Part shown: positions 14,221 to 22,359 of the stretch, in pieces | Layout of the letters: every line of letters begins with the position of its first letter | Numbering within the stretch: the stretch's first letter is position 1 | IMG/VR virus record: IMGVR_UViG_3300046010_002683 | Location: 1-35,062 of that record | DNA: 35,062 nt | From: a virus | Direction: 5' to 3' (one strand) | Position numbers and translations under genes: made by a program | The notes under the pieces: model-generated | What the model was told of the DNA's origin: nothing | Database searches by the model: none | The model's input: the letters and a program-made list of their open reading frames with translations, nothing else

Positions 14221-14747
14221 GTTTATATCCACACTATGTAAGATATAATGATTCGACACATATTGAGTCTACAAACTATTTGTATTTTGATGATGGTTCG
14301 GACGAGTTACGCAGAATATTAAGAAGTAAATTTAATTCATTCTTAAATTATTACGACCATTTAGGGACTAGCGTAACAACTATTACGACAACTAATTTTT
14401 ATAAATTAACTACTACTACTACGTTAGGACTTTATAACGATAATTTCCAACATACAAATAATAGAATAACAAACTTAAATACTAATAGAAATTGCAAATT
14501 AGAAGCATCTGTTTCTGTTACTAGTGGAAATAATAATATACTAAACTTTGCTTTCTATAAAAACGGGGTGATAGTAGATTCTAGTGAAATGGACGTTACT
14601 TGTTCATCAAGTGGTAAAGCATCAACAACTCACATACAAACAATAGTAAATTTAGATGTAAATGACTATGTTGAAGTATGGGTAAAAAATCAAAGTTCAA
14701 ACAATGTTACTTTGGTTCATTTAAATGTAATCATAACTGAAATATAA
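14217..14747 (+). CDS. Virion beta-sandwich protein, possible head decoration
   Basis: A 176-residue protein with a short helical N-terminus (DELRRILRSKFNSFLNYYD), a Thr-rich linker and a C-terminal beta domain of about 90 residues (KLEASVSVTSGNNNILNFAF ... LDVNDYVEVWVKNQSSNN). The last part has the alternating pattern of C1q/TNF-like jelly rolls used as capsid decorations or fibre heads. Its place between protease and scaffold favours a capsid role. Function inferred. Confidence 0.5.
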   Translation: MSLYPHYVRYNDSTHIESTNYLYFDDGSDELRRILRSKFNSFLNYYDHLGTSVTTITTTNFYKLTTTTTLGLYNDNFQHTNNRITNLNTNRNCKLEASVSVTSGNNNILNFAFYKNGVIVDSSEMDVTCSSSGKASTTHIQTIVNLDVNDYVEVWVKNQSSNNVTLVHLNVIITEI

Positions 14748-14944
14748 TGGCAAAGAAAGCGACAATGGCAAAAGCGTCACCAAAAGGTGGCAAGAAAGGG
14801 TGTCTATGTAAAGACGGAAAATACTCTAGTGAATGTTGTGATGGCACATTACCAGCACAAGGAATTGGAAGCGAGTTAGGACAATCCGTAGCGACTATTA
14901 ATCACGTTGTAACTGAACGAGTTATCTCTGAAGCAAGAGGGTAA
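14747..14944 (+). CDS. Small cysteine-containing protein in the capsid module
   Basis: A 65-residue protein with a basic N-terminus (MAKKATMAKASPKGGKKG) and a cluster CLCKDGKYSSECCDG, then LPAQGIG. Four cysteines in 12 residues suggest a metal site or disulfides. Proteins with this cluster followed by QGIG recur in Bacteroidetes phages next to capsid genes, to my knowledge with no known function. It starts on the last base of the previous stop. Confidence 0.65.
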   Translation: MAKKATMAKASPKGGKKGCLCKDGKYSSECCDGTLPAQGIGSELGQSVATINHVVTERVISEARG

Positions 14945-14980
14945 TTTAAAACAAACTATTTAATAATAAGTTAATAAAGT

Positions 14981-15580
14981 ATGGAAAAAGAAACACTTTT
15001 AAAAAAGGTTAAAAACTTCCTTATAGAGCTTACAGGTTTAGAGACTGAAGTTCTAGAAACGAAGTTAGAAGACCAAGTATTAGCAGATGGTCAAACAACT
15101 ATCCAAGCTGATATGTTTGAGCCAGGACAAAACGTATTTATCGTAGTTCCTGATGCCGAGCCTGTGCCACTTCCTGTTGGTGAATATGAACTAACGGATG
15201 GTAAAATCTTAGTAGTAAAAGTTGAGGGAGTTATTGACTCTATCGTTGATGCTTTACCTACTGAAGAAAACCCTGCAGAAGCAGAAACAGAAGTACCTGT
15301 TGAAGCTGAAAAAACACCTGAACAAGCGAAAGTTAAAAAAATCGTACGTTCACAAGTTGAAGAACAACATTTTTCCGCATTGGAAGAAAAAATTGCAGAG
15401 TTAGAAGCTAAAATTGTAGAACTTTCTAAGGTTACAGAAGAGGTGGTTGTAGAGCTTGCTGAAGAGCCTAAACCAATTCAGTTTAATCCTGAGAATTCTC
15501 AAACAATTCAGCACATCGACTTAACACCAGGTAAAGCGAGAAGTATTCGCGACAACATTTTAGAAACAATTTATAAATAA
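14981..15580 (+). CDS. Probable capsid scaffolding protein
   Basis: A 199-residue, very acidic protein directly before the major capsid gene. Residues 20-85 are beta-rich (GQNVFIVVPDAEPVPLPVGE). Then comes a Glu/Pro/Ala-rich linker, a coiled coil near 128-155 (LEEKIAELEAKIVELSKVTE) and a short terminal helix (RSIRDNILETIYK). Acidic coiled-coil proteins in this place usually serve as scaffolds removed by the prohead protease. Call inferred from position and composition. Confidence 0.6.
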   Translation: MEKETLLKKVKNFLIELTGLETEVLETKLEDQVLADGQTTIQADMFEPGQNVFIVVPDAEPVPLPVGEYELTDGKILVVKVEGVIDSIVDALPTEENPAEAETEVPVEAEKTPEQAKVKKIVRSQVEEQHFSALEEKIAELEAKIVELSKVTEEVVVELAEEPKPIQFNPENSQTIQHIDLTPGKARSIRDNILETIYK

Positions 15581-15588
15581 AATAAACT

Positions 15589-16542
15589 ATGGCAACTACA
15601 ACATCATTAACGACTACATATAGTGGTCAACATTCAGGAATGTGGGTAAAAGCTGCTTTATTAAGCGGTAACACATTAGCAAACGGGGGTATGACTATCA
15701 TGCCTAACATCGCTTACAAAGCGGTTATCAACAAATTGAGTACGGACGGGCTTCTTGCAAATGCGAGCTGTGACTTCACCGCTACTTCTACGGTAACAAT
15801 TACAGAACGTACATTAACTTTAGAGAATTTCCAAGTTAATTTATCTTTATGTAAAAAAGATTACATCACTTCTTGGCAATCAGAAGAAATGGGGTATTCT
15901 GCAAACAAAGTATTAGCTAAATCTTTCGCTGATTACTTACTTGCATTCGTAGTAGAGAAAGTTGCTTCTGCTATCGAGACATCTATTTGGAATGGTGTTA
16001 ATGCGACTGACGGACAAGTTGCCGGTATCATGACATTATTAACTGCTGACGCTTCATTGCCAACTGCAAATGAGGTTGCTGGAACAACTGTAACTGCTGC
16101 TAACGTTATTGCTGAATTAGGAAAAATCGTTGACGCAATTCCAGCTGCATTGTATGGTAAAGATGACTTGAAACTTTATGTATCTCAAAACATCGCTAAA
16201 TTATATGTTCGTGCATTAGGTGGATTTGGAGCTTCAGGATTAGGTGCTAATGGTTCTGATAACAAAGGGACACAATGGTATAACAATGGTCAATTGACTT
16301 TTGATGGTATTCCATTATTCGTAGCAAACGGATTGACTGCTAACCAAGCAATCGCTGCTCAAACTTCTAACTTGTTTTTCGGTTGCGGTTTGCTTAACGA
16401 TGCAAATGAAATACGATTAATTGATACCTCCGAAACATTAGGAGATGACAATGTAAGAATCGTAATGAGAGCTGGTTACGCAGTTAACTACCACTCAGTA
16501 TCAGATATCGTGACTTACGGAATCACCAATTCCGCTAATTAG
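15589..16542 (+). CDS. Major capsid protein
   Basis: A 317-residue protein, Ala/Gly/Asn-rich with an even codon use that suggests high expression. Features expected of an HK97-fold shell protein include the helix around KVLAKSFADYLLAFVVEKVASA, a central domain with LYVSQNIAKLYVRALGG, and a C-terminal VRIVMRAGYAVNYHSVSDIV. It follows a scaffold-like gene and is closed by a strong terminator, the usual arrangement for the most abundant virion protein. The fold is inferred without a structural comparison. Confidence 0.75.
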   Translation: MATTTSLTTTYSGQHSGMWVKAALLSGNTLANGGMTIMPNIAYKAVINKLSTDGLLANASCDFTATSTVTITERTLTLENFQVNLSLCKKDYITSWQSEEMGYSANKVLAKSFADYLLAFVVEKVASAIETSIWNGVNATDGQVAGIMTLLTADASLPTANEVAGTTVTAANVIAELGKIVDAIPAALYGKDDLKLYVSQNIAKLYVRALGGFGASGLGANGSDNKGTQWYNNGQLTFDGIPLFVANGLTANQAIAAQTSNLFFGCGLLNDANEIRLIDTSETLGDDNVRIVMRAGYAVNYHSVSDIVTYGITNSAN

Positions 16543-16564
16543 TAACTAGCTGAATATTAATACT

Positions 16565-16595
16565 AGGGGAGGGGAAAAAACTCCTCCCTTTTTTT
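16565..16595 (+). terminator. Rho-independent terminator after the capsid gene
   Basis: GGGAGGGG (16567-16574) pairs with CTCCTCCC (16581-16588), eight pairs with one G-T, across an AAAAAA loop, followed by seven Ts. It would separate the capsid transcript from the tail-tube gene. Confidence 0.85.
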
Positions 16596-16618
16596 ATAAA
16601 CATTAAAACTATAAACTC

Positions 16619-17167
16619 ATGGCATGTGATATTGCAAAAGGTAGATTAGAAGAGTGCAAAGACCAAGTTGGAGGTCTTAAAGCAGTTTACTTCATTAACT
16701 ACCAAATAGCTCGAGCGGACATAACGTATGACGCTACAAATACAGATATGATTACAGCAATTACGAATGTAGATGTCTTGTATAAATATGAATTAAAAGG
16801 TGTGGATAATACATTCGACCAGGATGTTGTATCTGACAGAAATGCTGGTACAACTTATTTTTCTCAAAAATTAAACATTAGATTAAAGCACCAAGATATT
16901 GCTACTCACAAGCAAATCAAGCTGTTAAGTTATGGTCGTCCACATATCGTGGTACAGACTAATAATGATCAGTTCTTCATTATGGGTTTAGAGCAAGGTG
17001 CTGATGTTGTAGGGGGTACAATTTCAACAGGTGGTGAAATGAAATCTGCTTCAGGATATTCTTTGAATTTCGTAGCAGACGAGAAAGTTCCTGCTAACTT
17101 CTTGAATGCGTCAACATCAACAGCGATGTTAGCGTTATTTACAAGTGCTACAATGGTTACTTCATAG
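16619..17167 (+). CDS. Probable major tail (tube) protein
   Basis: A 182-residue beta-rich protein starting MACDIAKGRLEECKDQVGGL. Strands with LLSYGRPHIVVQTNN and FFIMGLEQGADVVGGTISTG, then SGYSLNFVADEKVPANFL, fit tail-tube subunits of Bacteroidetes phages. It is alone between two terminators, as expected for a protein made in large amounts. There is no other tail-tube candidate in the window. The alternative is a capsid-associated protein. Confidence 0.6.
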   Translation: MACDIAKGRLEECKDQVGGLKAVYFINYQIARADITYDATNTDMITAITNVDVLYKYELKGVDNTFDQDVVSDRNAGTTYFSQKLNIRLKHQDIATHKQIKLLSYGRPHIVVQTNNDQFFIMGLEQGADVVGGTISTGGEMKSASGYSLNFVADEKVPANFLNASTSTAMLALFTSATMVTS

Positions 17168-17189
17168 CCTAAAATAGTTCACTAGGCTA
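17165..17189 (+). promoter_or_regulatory. Perfect inverted repeat at the stop of the tail-tube gene
   Basis: TAGCCTA (17165-17171) and TAGGCTA (17183-17189) are perfect inverted repeats around an 11-base loop. The left arm starts with the stop codon. It lies just before a separate terminator and could shield the 3' end of the messenger RNA. Confidence 0.5.
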
Positions 17190-17193
17190 AGAG

Positions 17194-17224
17194 GGGGTGT
17201 CGATTAAGTTCGGCATCCCTTTTT
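17194..17224 (+). terminator. Rho-independent terminator after the tail-tube gene
   Basis: GGGGTGTCG (17194-17202) pairs with CGGCATCCC (17211-17219), nine pairs with two G-T, around an eight-base loop, followed by five Ts. It closes the tail-tube transcript. Confidence 0.75.
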
Positions 17225-17263
17225 GTGTTTAAAACAAAATGTAATTCTTTAAGTTATATATAC

Positions 17264-17650
17264 ATGATAGTATTAGAACCTATAGCAACGTCTCAATTAA
17301 TCACAGTAACTCAAAGGTTAACTGACCTTGGAACAATACCTAGAGCGAATAAATTACAAATTACAGACGAAGAAACAAACGTATCTAGGGTAATAACATT
17401 AACGGCTACAGCTCCATACGATTACTTTGATAATATTACCTTAACAATTAATCCAGCATTAAAGGAAGGACATACTTATAAGGCTGTATTATACTATAAT
17501 ACTATAGATAAATACACATGGAAGGGTAAAATCTTCTGCACTGCTCAAATTACTACTTCATTAGGTTTTGAAGATGTAAGAGACTACAGCGTAAATGATG
17601 GAAGATATACAGAAAATACAACAACAAACCAATTTATATTAAATGACTAG
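17264..17650 (+). CDS. Hypothetical virion-module protein
   Basis: A 128-residue beta-rich protein starting MIVLEPIATSQLITVTQRLT, with a pattern of strands like an immunoglobulin-type domain (ITLTINPALKEGHTYKAVLY). The ATG at 17264 is used rather than the GTG at 17225, which lies against the terminator. It overlaps the portal start by eight bases and so is probably co-translated with it. Function unknown; a small head or tail accessory protein is likely. Confidence 0.6.
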   Translation: MIVLEPIATSQLITVTQRLTDLGTIPRANKLQITDEETNVSRVITLTATAPYDYFDNITLTINPALKEGHTYKAVLYYNTIDKYTWKGKIFCTAQITTSLGFEDVRDYSVNDGRYTENTTTNQFILND

Positions 17651-19397
17651 TAACCACGTTATAGAATTATCTGCATATACTTCACCAATAGTTACGGAAG
17701 ACAAGCGTAATGAATGGGTAAATTATGGGGAAGACAATAATTATTTTCAATTCTTGATAGATAGATACTCTAATAGTGCTACTCATTCAGCAGTAGTTAA
17801 TAATATTAGTAGATTAATATACGGAAAAGGTTTGAGTGCATTAGATGCGTCTAAAAAGCCAAATGATTACGCTCAGATGTTGACTCTATTTACAGCAAAT
17901 GATTTACGTAGAGTTATCCAAGACTTATATTTATTAGGTCAAGGTGCATTTCAAGTGCATTACGATAAAGGTCATAAGAATGTTGTAAAGGTATATCATA
18001 TCCCTGTGCAATTATTACGACCAGAGAAATGCGATAAAGACGGAAATATTGTAGGATATTATTATTCAGATAACTGGGAAGATCCTAAGAAATTTGTACC
18101 TAAAAGATTTGACGCATTCGGTGAGGGTAAAAGTGAGATAGAGATACTAATGATACAGCCTTATTCTGTAGGAGCTAAATATTTTAGTAGAGTTGATTAC
18201 CAAGGTGCGTTAGAATATACGGTCCTAGAAGAAAAAATTAGTGAGTACCTTATTAATGAGGTAACAAATGGGTTCAGCCCCACGACTATAGTAAATTTTA
18301 ATAATGGTACACCGACTGATGAGCAGAAAGATGAGATTGCAAGAGCTACGATAAGTAAATTAACAGGATCAACAGGGAAGAAAGTAGTTGTATCATTCAA
18401 TGAAGATGAAGCTAAGAAAACTACAATCGATAGCGTACCTTTAAATGATGCGCCTGAACATTACCAATACTTGTCAGATGAGTGCAGAAGCAAGATATTA
18501 ACAGGTCATTGCGTAACTTCACCACTTATTTTTGGTATTGCTACAACTACAGGATTCAGTGCAAATGCAGATGAGTTAAAGAATAGTGTTATTTTATTCG
18601 ATAACATGGTGATAAGACCAAAACAAGAAATATTATTAGAAGCGTTAGATAGTATATTAGCATTTAATGGTATATCATTAAAGTTATTCTTTAAGACTTT
18701 ACAACCTTTAGAATTTGTAGACTTATCAAACGCACAATCTACGGACCAAGTTAAAGAAGAAACAGGTGTTGAAATGAGTGCTGAAGACCATATTGAATGG
18801 ATTGATGGACATGAATATGTGTTAATTGATAGTAGAGAAGTTGATTATGACCTAGAAGATGAGTTGGACGCTGAATTAGAAGCATTAAATTCACCAAAAA
18901 AAACGTTATTATCTAAGATTGTTAACCTGGTTTCTACAGGAACGGCAAGAGCTAATATAAAGTCAGAGCAAGACGGTGCTCTTTTCAAACATAGATATAG
19001 ATATGTAGGTGGGGTTTCTGAAAATACTAGGGATTTCTGTAAAAAAATGGTGCAAGCAAACAAAATATATCGTAAAGAAGATATTATTAACATGGGTTCA
19101 CAAGCAGTAAATGAAGGTTGGGGACCAGAGGGTGCAGATACATACTCAATTTGGTTATATAAAGGGGGTGGAGATTGCCACCATAAATGGATGAGAGAAA
19201 CATATTTGAAGAAGTCAGACGCTAACTCTCCACTTGCAAGAAGATACACACCCGGTGAAGTTAGAAAAGCTGGTGAAATTGTACCACTTACTGATAAAGA
19301 TAAAAGTGGAAAACAAGTAAATGACAAACGCGTATATCAAAGACCAACGGACATGCCTTATAACGGGTTTTTACCAACAAATAAACGATTCAACTAA
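17643..19397 (+). CDS. Portal protein with C-terminal MuF-like domain
   Basis: A 584-residue protein. The first 380 residues are portal-like: RNEWVNYGEDNNYFQFLIDR at the start, LYLLGQGAFQVHYDKG, then the stem and clip part with GHCVTSPLIFGIATTTGFSA. An acidic linker follows. Residues about 445-525 (FKHRYRYVGGVSENTRDFCK ... KEDIINMGSQAVNEGWGPEG ... GGGDCHHKW) match the C-terminal signature of Mu gpF-like minor head proteins. Portal and MuF are usually separate neighbouring genes, so this is a fusion. The portal would form the DNA gate at the capsid vertex and the MuF part would face the head interior. Confidence 0.85.
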   Translation: MTSNHVIELSAYTSPIVTEDKRNEWVNYGEDNNYFQFLIDRYSNSATHSAVVNNISRLIYGKGLSALDASKKPNDYAQMLTLFTANDLRRVIQDLYLLGQGAFQVHYDKGHKNVVKVYHIPVQLLRPEKCDKDGNIVGYYYSDNWEDPKKFVPKRFDAFGEGKSEIEILMIQPYSVGAKYFSRVDYQGALEYTVLEEKISEYLINEVTNGFSPTTIVNFNNGTPTDEQKDEIARATISKLTGSTGKKVVVSFNEDEAKKTTIDSVPLNDAPEHYQYLSDECRSKILTGHCVTSPLIFGIATTTGFSANADELKNSVILFDNMVIRPKQEILLEALDSILAFNGISLKLFFKTLQPLEFVDLSNAQSTDQVKEETGVEMSAEDHIEWIDGHEYVLIDSREVDYDLEDELDAELEALNSPKKTLLSKIVNLVSTGTARANIKSEQDGALFKHRYRYVGGVSENTRDFCKKMVQANKIYRKEDIINMGSQAVNEGWGPEGADTYSIWLYKGGGDCHHKWMRETYLKKSDANSPLARRYTPGEVRKAGEIVPLTDKDKSGKQVNDKRVYQRPTDMPYNGFLPTNKRFN

Positions 19398-19897
19398 TGG
19401 CAGAAGCATTATTAATAGGGAAAGCAGATTTGCAAGCGTACACAGCATTAAATGGCAATGTTGATACGGATAAGGTAATACCATTTATAAAGATAGCTCA
19501 AGACATTTGGCTTTTGCAATATGTAGGTACTGACTTAATGACTAAAATTAAGAATGATATTGCATCAAGTACATTAACAGGTAACTATGCAACGCTTGTA
19601 AATACGTATTTAAAGCCTATGTTAATCCACTTTACAATGGTAGAATATTTACCATTTGCAGCTTATTCGATTTCTAATAAAGGACTTTATAAACATAGTT
19701 CTGAAAATGCTGAAATAGTAAGTAAGGAAGAAGTTGATTATTTAATAGAGAAAGAAAAACGTATTGCTGAGAATTACGCACAAAGATTTTTAGATTACAT
19801 GTGTGTAAACTCTTCACTATTTACGGAATATACAAGCAATGGAAGTGGAGATGTATTTCCTCAAAATGGTAATTACTTATCAAATTGGTATATATGA
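19397..19897 (+). CDS. Head-tail connector protein (DUF6712-like)
   Basis: A 166-residue, mainly helical protein: LIGKADLQAYTALNGNVDTD at the start, then FIKIAQDIWLLQYVGTDLMT, a central VEYLPFAAYSISNKGLYKHS and a Tyr/Asn/Ser-rich tail. This arrangement matches DUF6712 proteins, the connector or adaptor family of Bacteroidetes phages that sits below the portal. Its position directly after the portal agrees. It overlaps neighbours by one and four bases. Confidence 0.7.
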   Translation: MAEALLIGKADLQAYTALNGNVDTDKVIPFIKIAQDIWLLQYVGTDLMTKIKNDIASSTLTGNYATLVNTYLKPMLIHFTMVEYLPFAAYSISNKGLYKHSSENAEIVSKEEVDYLIEKEKRIAENYAQRFLDYMCVNSSLFTEYTSNGSGDVFPQNGNYLSNWYI

Positions 19898-20025
19898 TTA
19901 GAGAGGTATACAAGCCTAAACAAAACAATGTTATTAAATTAGAGTTATATCTAAAGAAGATAGAGAAAGATGGCAAACAAAAAGATAAGCGAATTAACAC
20001 CGAAGGTAGCACAACTAGAAGATAG
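19894..20025 (+). CDS. Very small basic protein, 43 residues
   Basis: An ATG overlapping the connector stop (ATGA) opens a frame that ends TAG at 20023-20025, inside the next gene. The peptide starts MIREVYKPKQNNVIKLELYL and is Lys-rich. It fills a 72-base gap between two virion genes. The overlap of 56 bases with the next gene makes it less certain than the other small genes. Confidence 0.4.
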   Translation: MIREVYKPKQNNVIKLELYLKKIEKDGKQKDKRINTEGSTTRR

Positions 20026-20422
20026 TGACCTGATAATGATTTCCGATTACAACGGAGCTACGTACGACACTAAATCTGTTACAGGCGCGGAGATAAGACC
20101 ATATAAAACAATAATATTTGCGATTAGTCAAAGCGGAACTGCTGCACCTACAAAAGATTGGAGTTATGAAACAGAAGTTACGCAAACTTTTACATTTGCA
20201 AGAACTGCAGCTGGCACATATACAATAACGGCTTCAAGTGCTTTATTCACATTAGATAAAACATTTGTAACATTAGGAAGTGGAGGTAATCCATACGCAT
20301 TATATGGAGCTACTAGATTAAGTACAACAGTTATAGAGTTCTATAGTTTGAACGTATCTACAAATGTGGGTATTGATAACGCACTAGGAGAAACAATATT
20401 AGAAATCAAAATAATAAAATAG
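19970..20422 (+). CDS. Probable tail-fibre/virion appendage protein
   Basis: A 150-residue protein. The N-terminus (KISELTPKVAQLEDSDLIMI, then DTKSVTGAEI) is a short repeated-type motif often found where fibres or spikes attach to Bacteroidetes phage virions. The remainder is beta-rich (TFTFARTAAGTYTITASSAL). Followed by two more putative appendage genes, it probably belongs to the host-recognition apparatus. Confidence 0.55.
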   Translation: MANKKISELTPKVAQLEDSDLIMISDYNGATYDTKSVTGAEIRPYKTIIFAISQSGTAAPTKDWSYETEVTQTFTFARTAAGTYTITASSALFTLDKTFVTLGSGGNPYALYGATRLSTTVIEFYSLNVSTNVGIDNALGETILEIKIIK

Positions 20423-20424
20423 AT

Positions 20425-20694
20425 ATGAGTTTACCAAATTTAGATAGATTAGTTGCTACGAAAGGAACTAAATTAGTGAATAACACGACAGAAGTAACTG
20501 CTGTAATTGCTGGTATTTTTGTGTTAGAAGACACAGTGTTTACTTCCATTAAAGTTAGTGGATCAGATGCTAAGTCAACGTATATTACTACTCCAGCAAC
20601 AGCAGTTAAAGCTGGTGCGTTGATTACAGGAGCTGGTGTGTTATTCAGTGGTGTAAAATTGACAAGCGGTTCGGTTAACTTAATCTTAGGTTAG
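20425..20694 (+). CDS. Small beta-rich appendage protein
   Basis: An 89-residue protein starting MSLPNLDRLVATKGTKLVNN, with Thr/Val/Gly-rich strands (VFTSIKVSGSDAKSTYITTP) and a hydrophobic C-terminus (GSVNLILG). It resembles a single repeat of a beta-helix or a fibre shaft segment. It is encoded between the fibre-like gene and the LamG protein. No named family. Confidence 0.5.
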   Translation: MSLPNLDRLVATKGTKLVNNTTEVTAVIAGIFVLEDTVFTSIKVSGSDAKSTYITTPATAVKAGALITGAGVLFSGVKLTSGSVNLILG

Positions 20695-20695
20695 A

Positions 20696-21430
20696 ATGCT
20701 ATACGGATACGGAGTTCTAAATAATCACGTTCCAACATTGCGAGCTACAGTTATGCGTGGTGGCAGTATAGCTCCTTCTTCATTACTTACTGGGCTTTAC
20801 GCTGTGTATAAAGGTGAATCTAATGCAAATGATTCATTAGGTCCTTATACTGGGACGCCATATGGTGGGCTTACTTATGTCACTGGTAAAAGCGGAAATG
20901 CTTTTCAATTTAATGGACTTAACTCTTACATTCAAGTACCTTATAATATCTTTGCATCTACTGTAAATTTTTCAATTTCTTTTTGGGTTAATTTCAGTTC
21001 ATTAACTGGGAATCAATTTTTGTTCAGTAATATAAAAGTTTCAGGTGGTATTTATAAAGGATTTGGAATAGTAAAAAATACGGCAAATAAAATAAATTTA
21101 CAAATATATGGTGCTTCAAGTACAGATATATATTCAATTACAACTTTAAACGCATCTACTTGGTATAATATTGTAATTACTAGAAACAATTTAGGGAGTA
21201 ATATATATATAAATGGCGCTTTAGATAATTCAGATAGTTCATCAGTTAATCCAACTTATTACACGCCACAATATTCTCAAATTGGAGCATATGATAATAC
21301 ATCAAGTTCACTAAGTTATGTTACTAATGGAGCAATTGATGAATTAGATATTTGGGGAAAACAATTAACATCGACAGAAGTAACTGAATTATATAATAGT
21401 GGAGCTGGTAAGTTCTACCCAACATTTTAA
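20696..21430 (+). CDS. LamG/concanavalin A-like receptor-binding protein
   Basis: A 244-residue protein. Residues about 35-240 form a LamG-like jelly roll: GLYAVYKGESNANDSLGPYT, GNAFQFNGLNSYIQVPYNIF, FSISFWVNFSSLTGNQFLFS, STWYNIVITRNN..NIYINGA and the ending NGAIDELDIWGKQLTSTEV. These are the classic marks of Laminin_G_3 carbohydrate-binding domains. It most likely binds host surface glycans at the tail tip or on the capsid. It is rich in Tyr, Ser and Asn and lies with other appendage genes before lysis. Confidence 0.75.
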   Translation: MLYGYGVLNNHVPTLRATVMRGGSIAPSSLLTGLYAVYKGESNANDSLGPYTGTPYGGLTYVTGKSGNAFQFNGLNSYIQVPYNIFASTVNFSISFWVNFSSLTGNQFLFSNIKVSGGIYKGFGIVKNTANKINLQIYGASSTDIYSITTLNASTWYNIVITRNNLGSNIYINGALDNSDSSSVNPTYYTPQYSQIGAYDNTSSSLSYVTNGAIDELDIWGKQLTSTEVTELYNSGAGKFYPTF

Positions 21431-21433
21431 ACT

Positions 21434-21670
21434 ATGACTAAAGTAAGAGAATTAACAGTAGAACAAAAAAATATCCTTGTAGGTAAAGTATGGGGGTTTC
21501 AAGGACAATATTTTAATCCACAATTAGATGCAGATGGTAAATGGTTTATATCAAATGAAGAAGTGAATGGATGTACATTAATCCAAGCGGAATCGATACC
21601 TTGTGATGCTTGGTTGTTAACTTTGCCCGAAATTGATTATAATCCTGTAGTAAGTGAAATGCCATTATAA
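21434..21670 (+). CDS. Hypothetical protein after the LamG gene
   Basis: A 78-residue protein starting MTKVRELTVEQKNILVGKVW, with FNPQLDADGKWFISNEEVN and a hydrophobic, proline-ending C-terminus (YNPVVSEMPL). Such small proteins commonly follow tail-fibre genes in Flavobacterium phages. A fibre assembly role is a guess from position only. It starts just after the LamG stop and ends one base into the next start. Confidence 0.55.
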   Translation: MTKVRELTVEQKNILVGKVWGFQGQYFNPQLDADGKWFISNEEVNGCTLIQAESIPCDAWLLTLPEIDYNPVVSEMPL

Positions 21671-22350
21671 TGCAAGAACTACAATCGATACTAAATTCTA
21701 AATTATCAAGCGGAATGATTTTCGTATTGGTTGTATTGGTTGTAATTCTTTATTACTTTCATAAACCTATAACTTTCTGGTTAACATCGTTAATTAAGCG
21801 TAAAGAGAAAGTGCAAGATATTAAGTCTTTGAAGAGTCATGATATCTTTTCAACTTTGCAACGTGTAAAACAAGAAGCAATGTTTCTTAAATTTTTCTCT
21901 CACGGAAAATATGACGAAACTAAATCTAGAATGTCTGCGGATTTCGTGAGGTTTAAGTGCGATGTTTGTAGTGATAAGTTTGAGAGTTTTTTAGATAATG
22001 ATTTTAGTAAGTTATCTAGTGATGAATTAAAGCAGTTGATACTTTCTTCACTTTGGAATATACACGCGAAATATGTAAATGAAATAAAAAACCATTGGAT
22101 TGATAGAGGTATTGAGAAAAAAGACGTGGATTATGTAATAGAATTATTTGAGTCATTTAGACATGGAGTTGTGATGGGTTTTCAGCATAGAGTTGAAGCT
22201 ATATTTTCATGTGAACATTACGATAGTCATTTTAAAAAAATACTTGCTTGTTACAACATCTTTGCATTTGGAATTGATTTACTTCCTAAAGATTTACAAG
22301 ATACATTTGAATCTATTAACGGCAAATTTGCGAATATAGCATATAATTAG
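21670..22350 (+). CDS. Membrane-anchored protein of unknown function
   Basis: A 226-residue protein with one clear membrane segment at about residues 15-30 (MIFVLVVLVVILYYF) and then a positive patch (LIKRKEKVQ), which predicts a large soluble C-terminal domain on the cytoplasmic side. That domain has FKCDVCSDKFESFL, a helical core and FRHGVVMGFQHRVEAI. I recognise no family. It sits between receptor-binding genes and the lysis genes, so candidates are a lysis regulator, a superinfection-exclusion protein or a virion component. Confidence 0.65.
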   Translation: MQELQSILNSKLSSGMIFVLVVLVVILYYFHKPITFWLTSLIKRKEKVQDIKSLKSHDIFSTLQRVKQEAMFLKFFSHGKYDETKSRMSADFVRFKCDVCSDKFESFLDNDFSKLSSDELKQLILSSLWNIHAKYVNEIKNHWIDRGIEKKDVDYVIELFESFRHGVVMGFQHRVEAIFSCEHYDSHFKKILACYNIFAFGIDLLPKDLQDTFESINGKFANIAYN

Positions 22351-22358
22351 TATATTTA
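22328..22358 (+). promoter_or_regulatory. Promoter of the HNH-2 cassette
   Basis: TTG at 22328-22330, a 20-base spacer and TATATTTA at 22351-22358, one change from TAnnTTTG. It starts inside the end of the preceding gene and leads straight into leader RNA 2. Confidence 0.5.
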
Positions 22359-22359
22359 C

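Noticed and set aside
8637-19327. Several minus-strand open frames (for example 18845-19327, 12388-12720, 11308-11607)
   Set aside because: All lie opposite well supported + strand genes, have composition of mirror frames and no recognisable domains. No - strand promoter or operon was seen.
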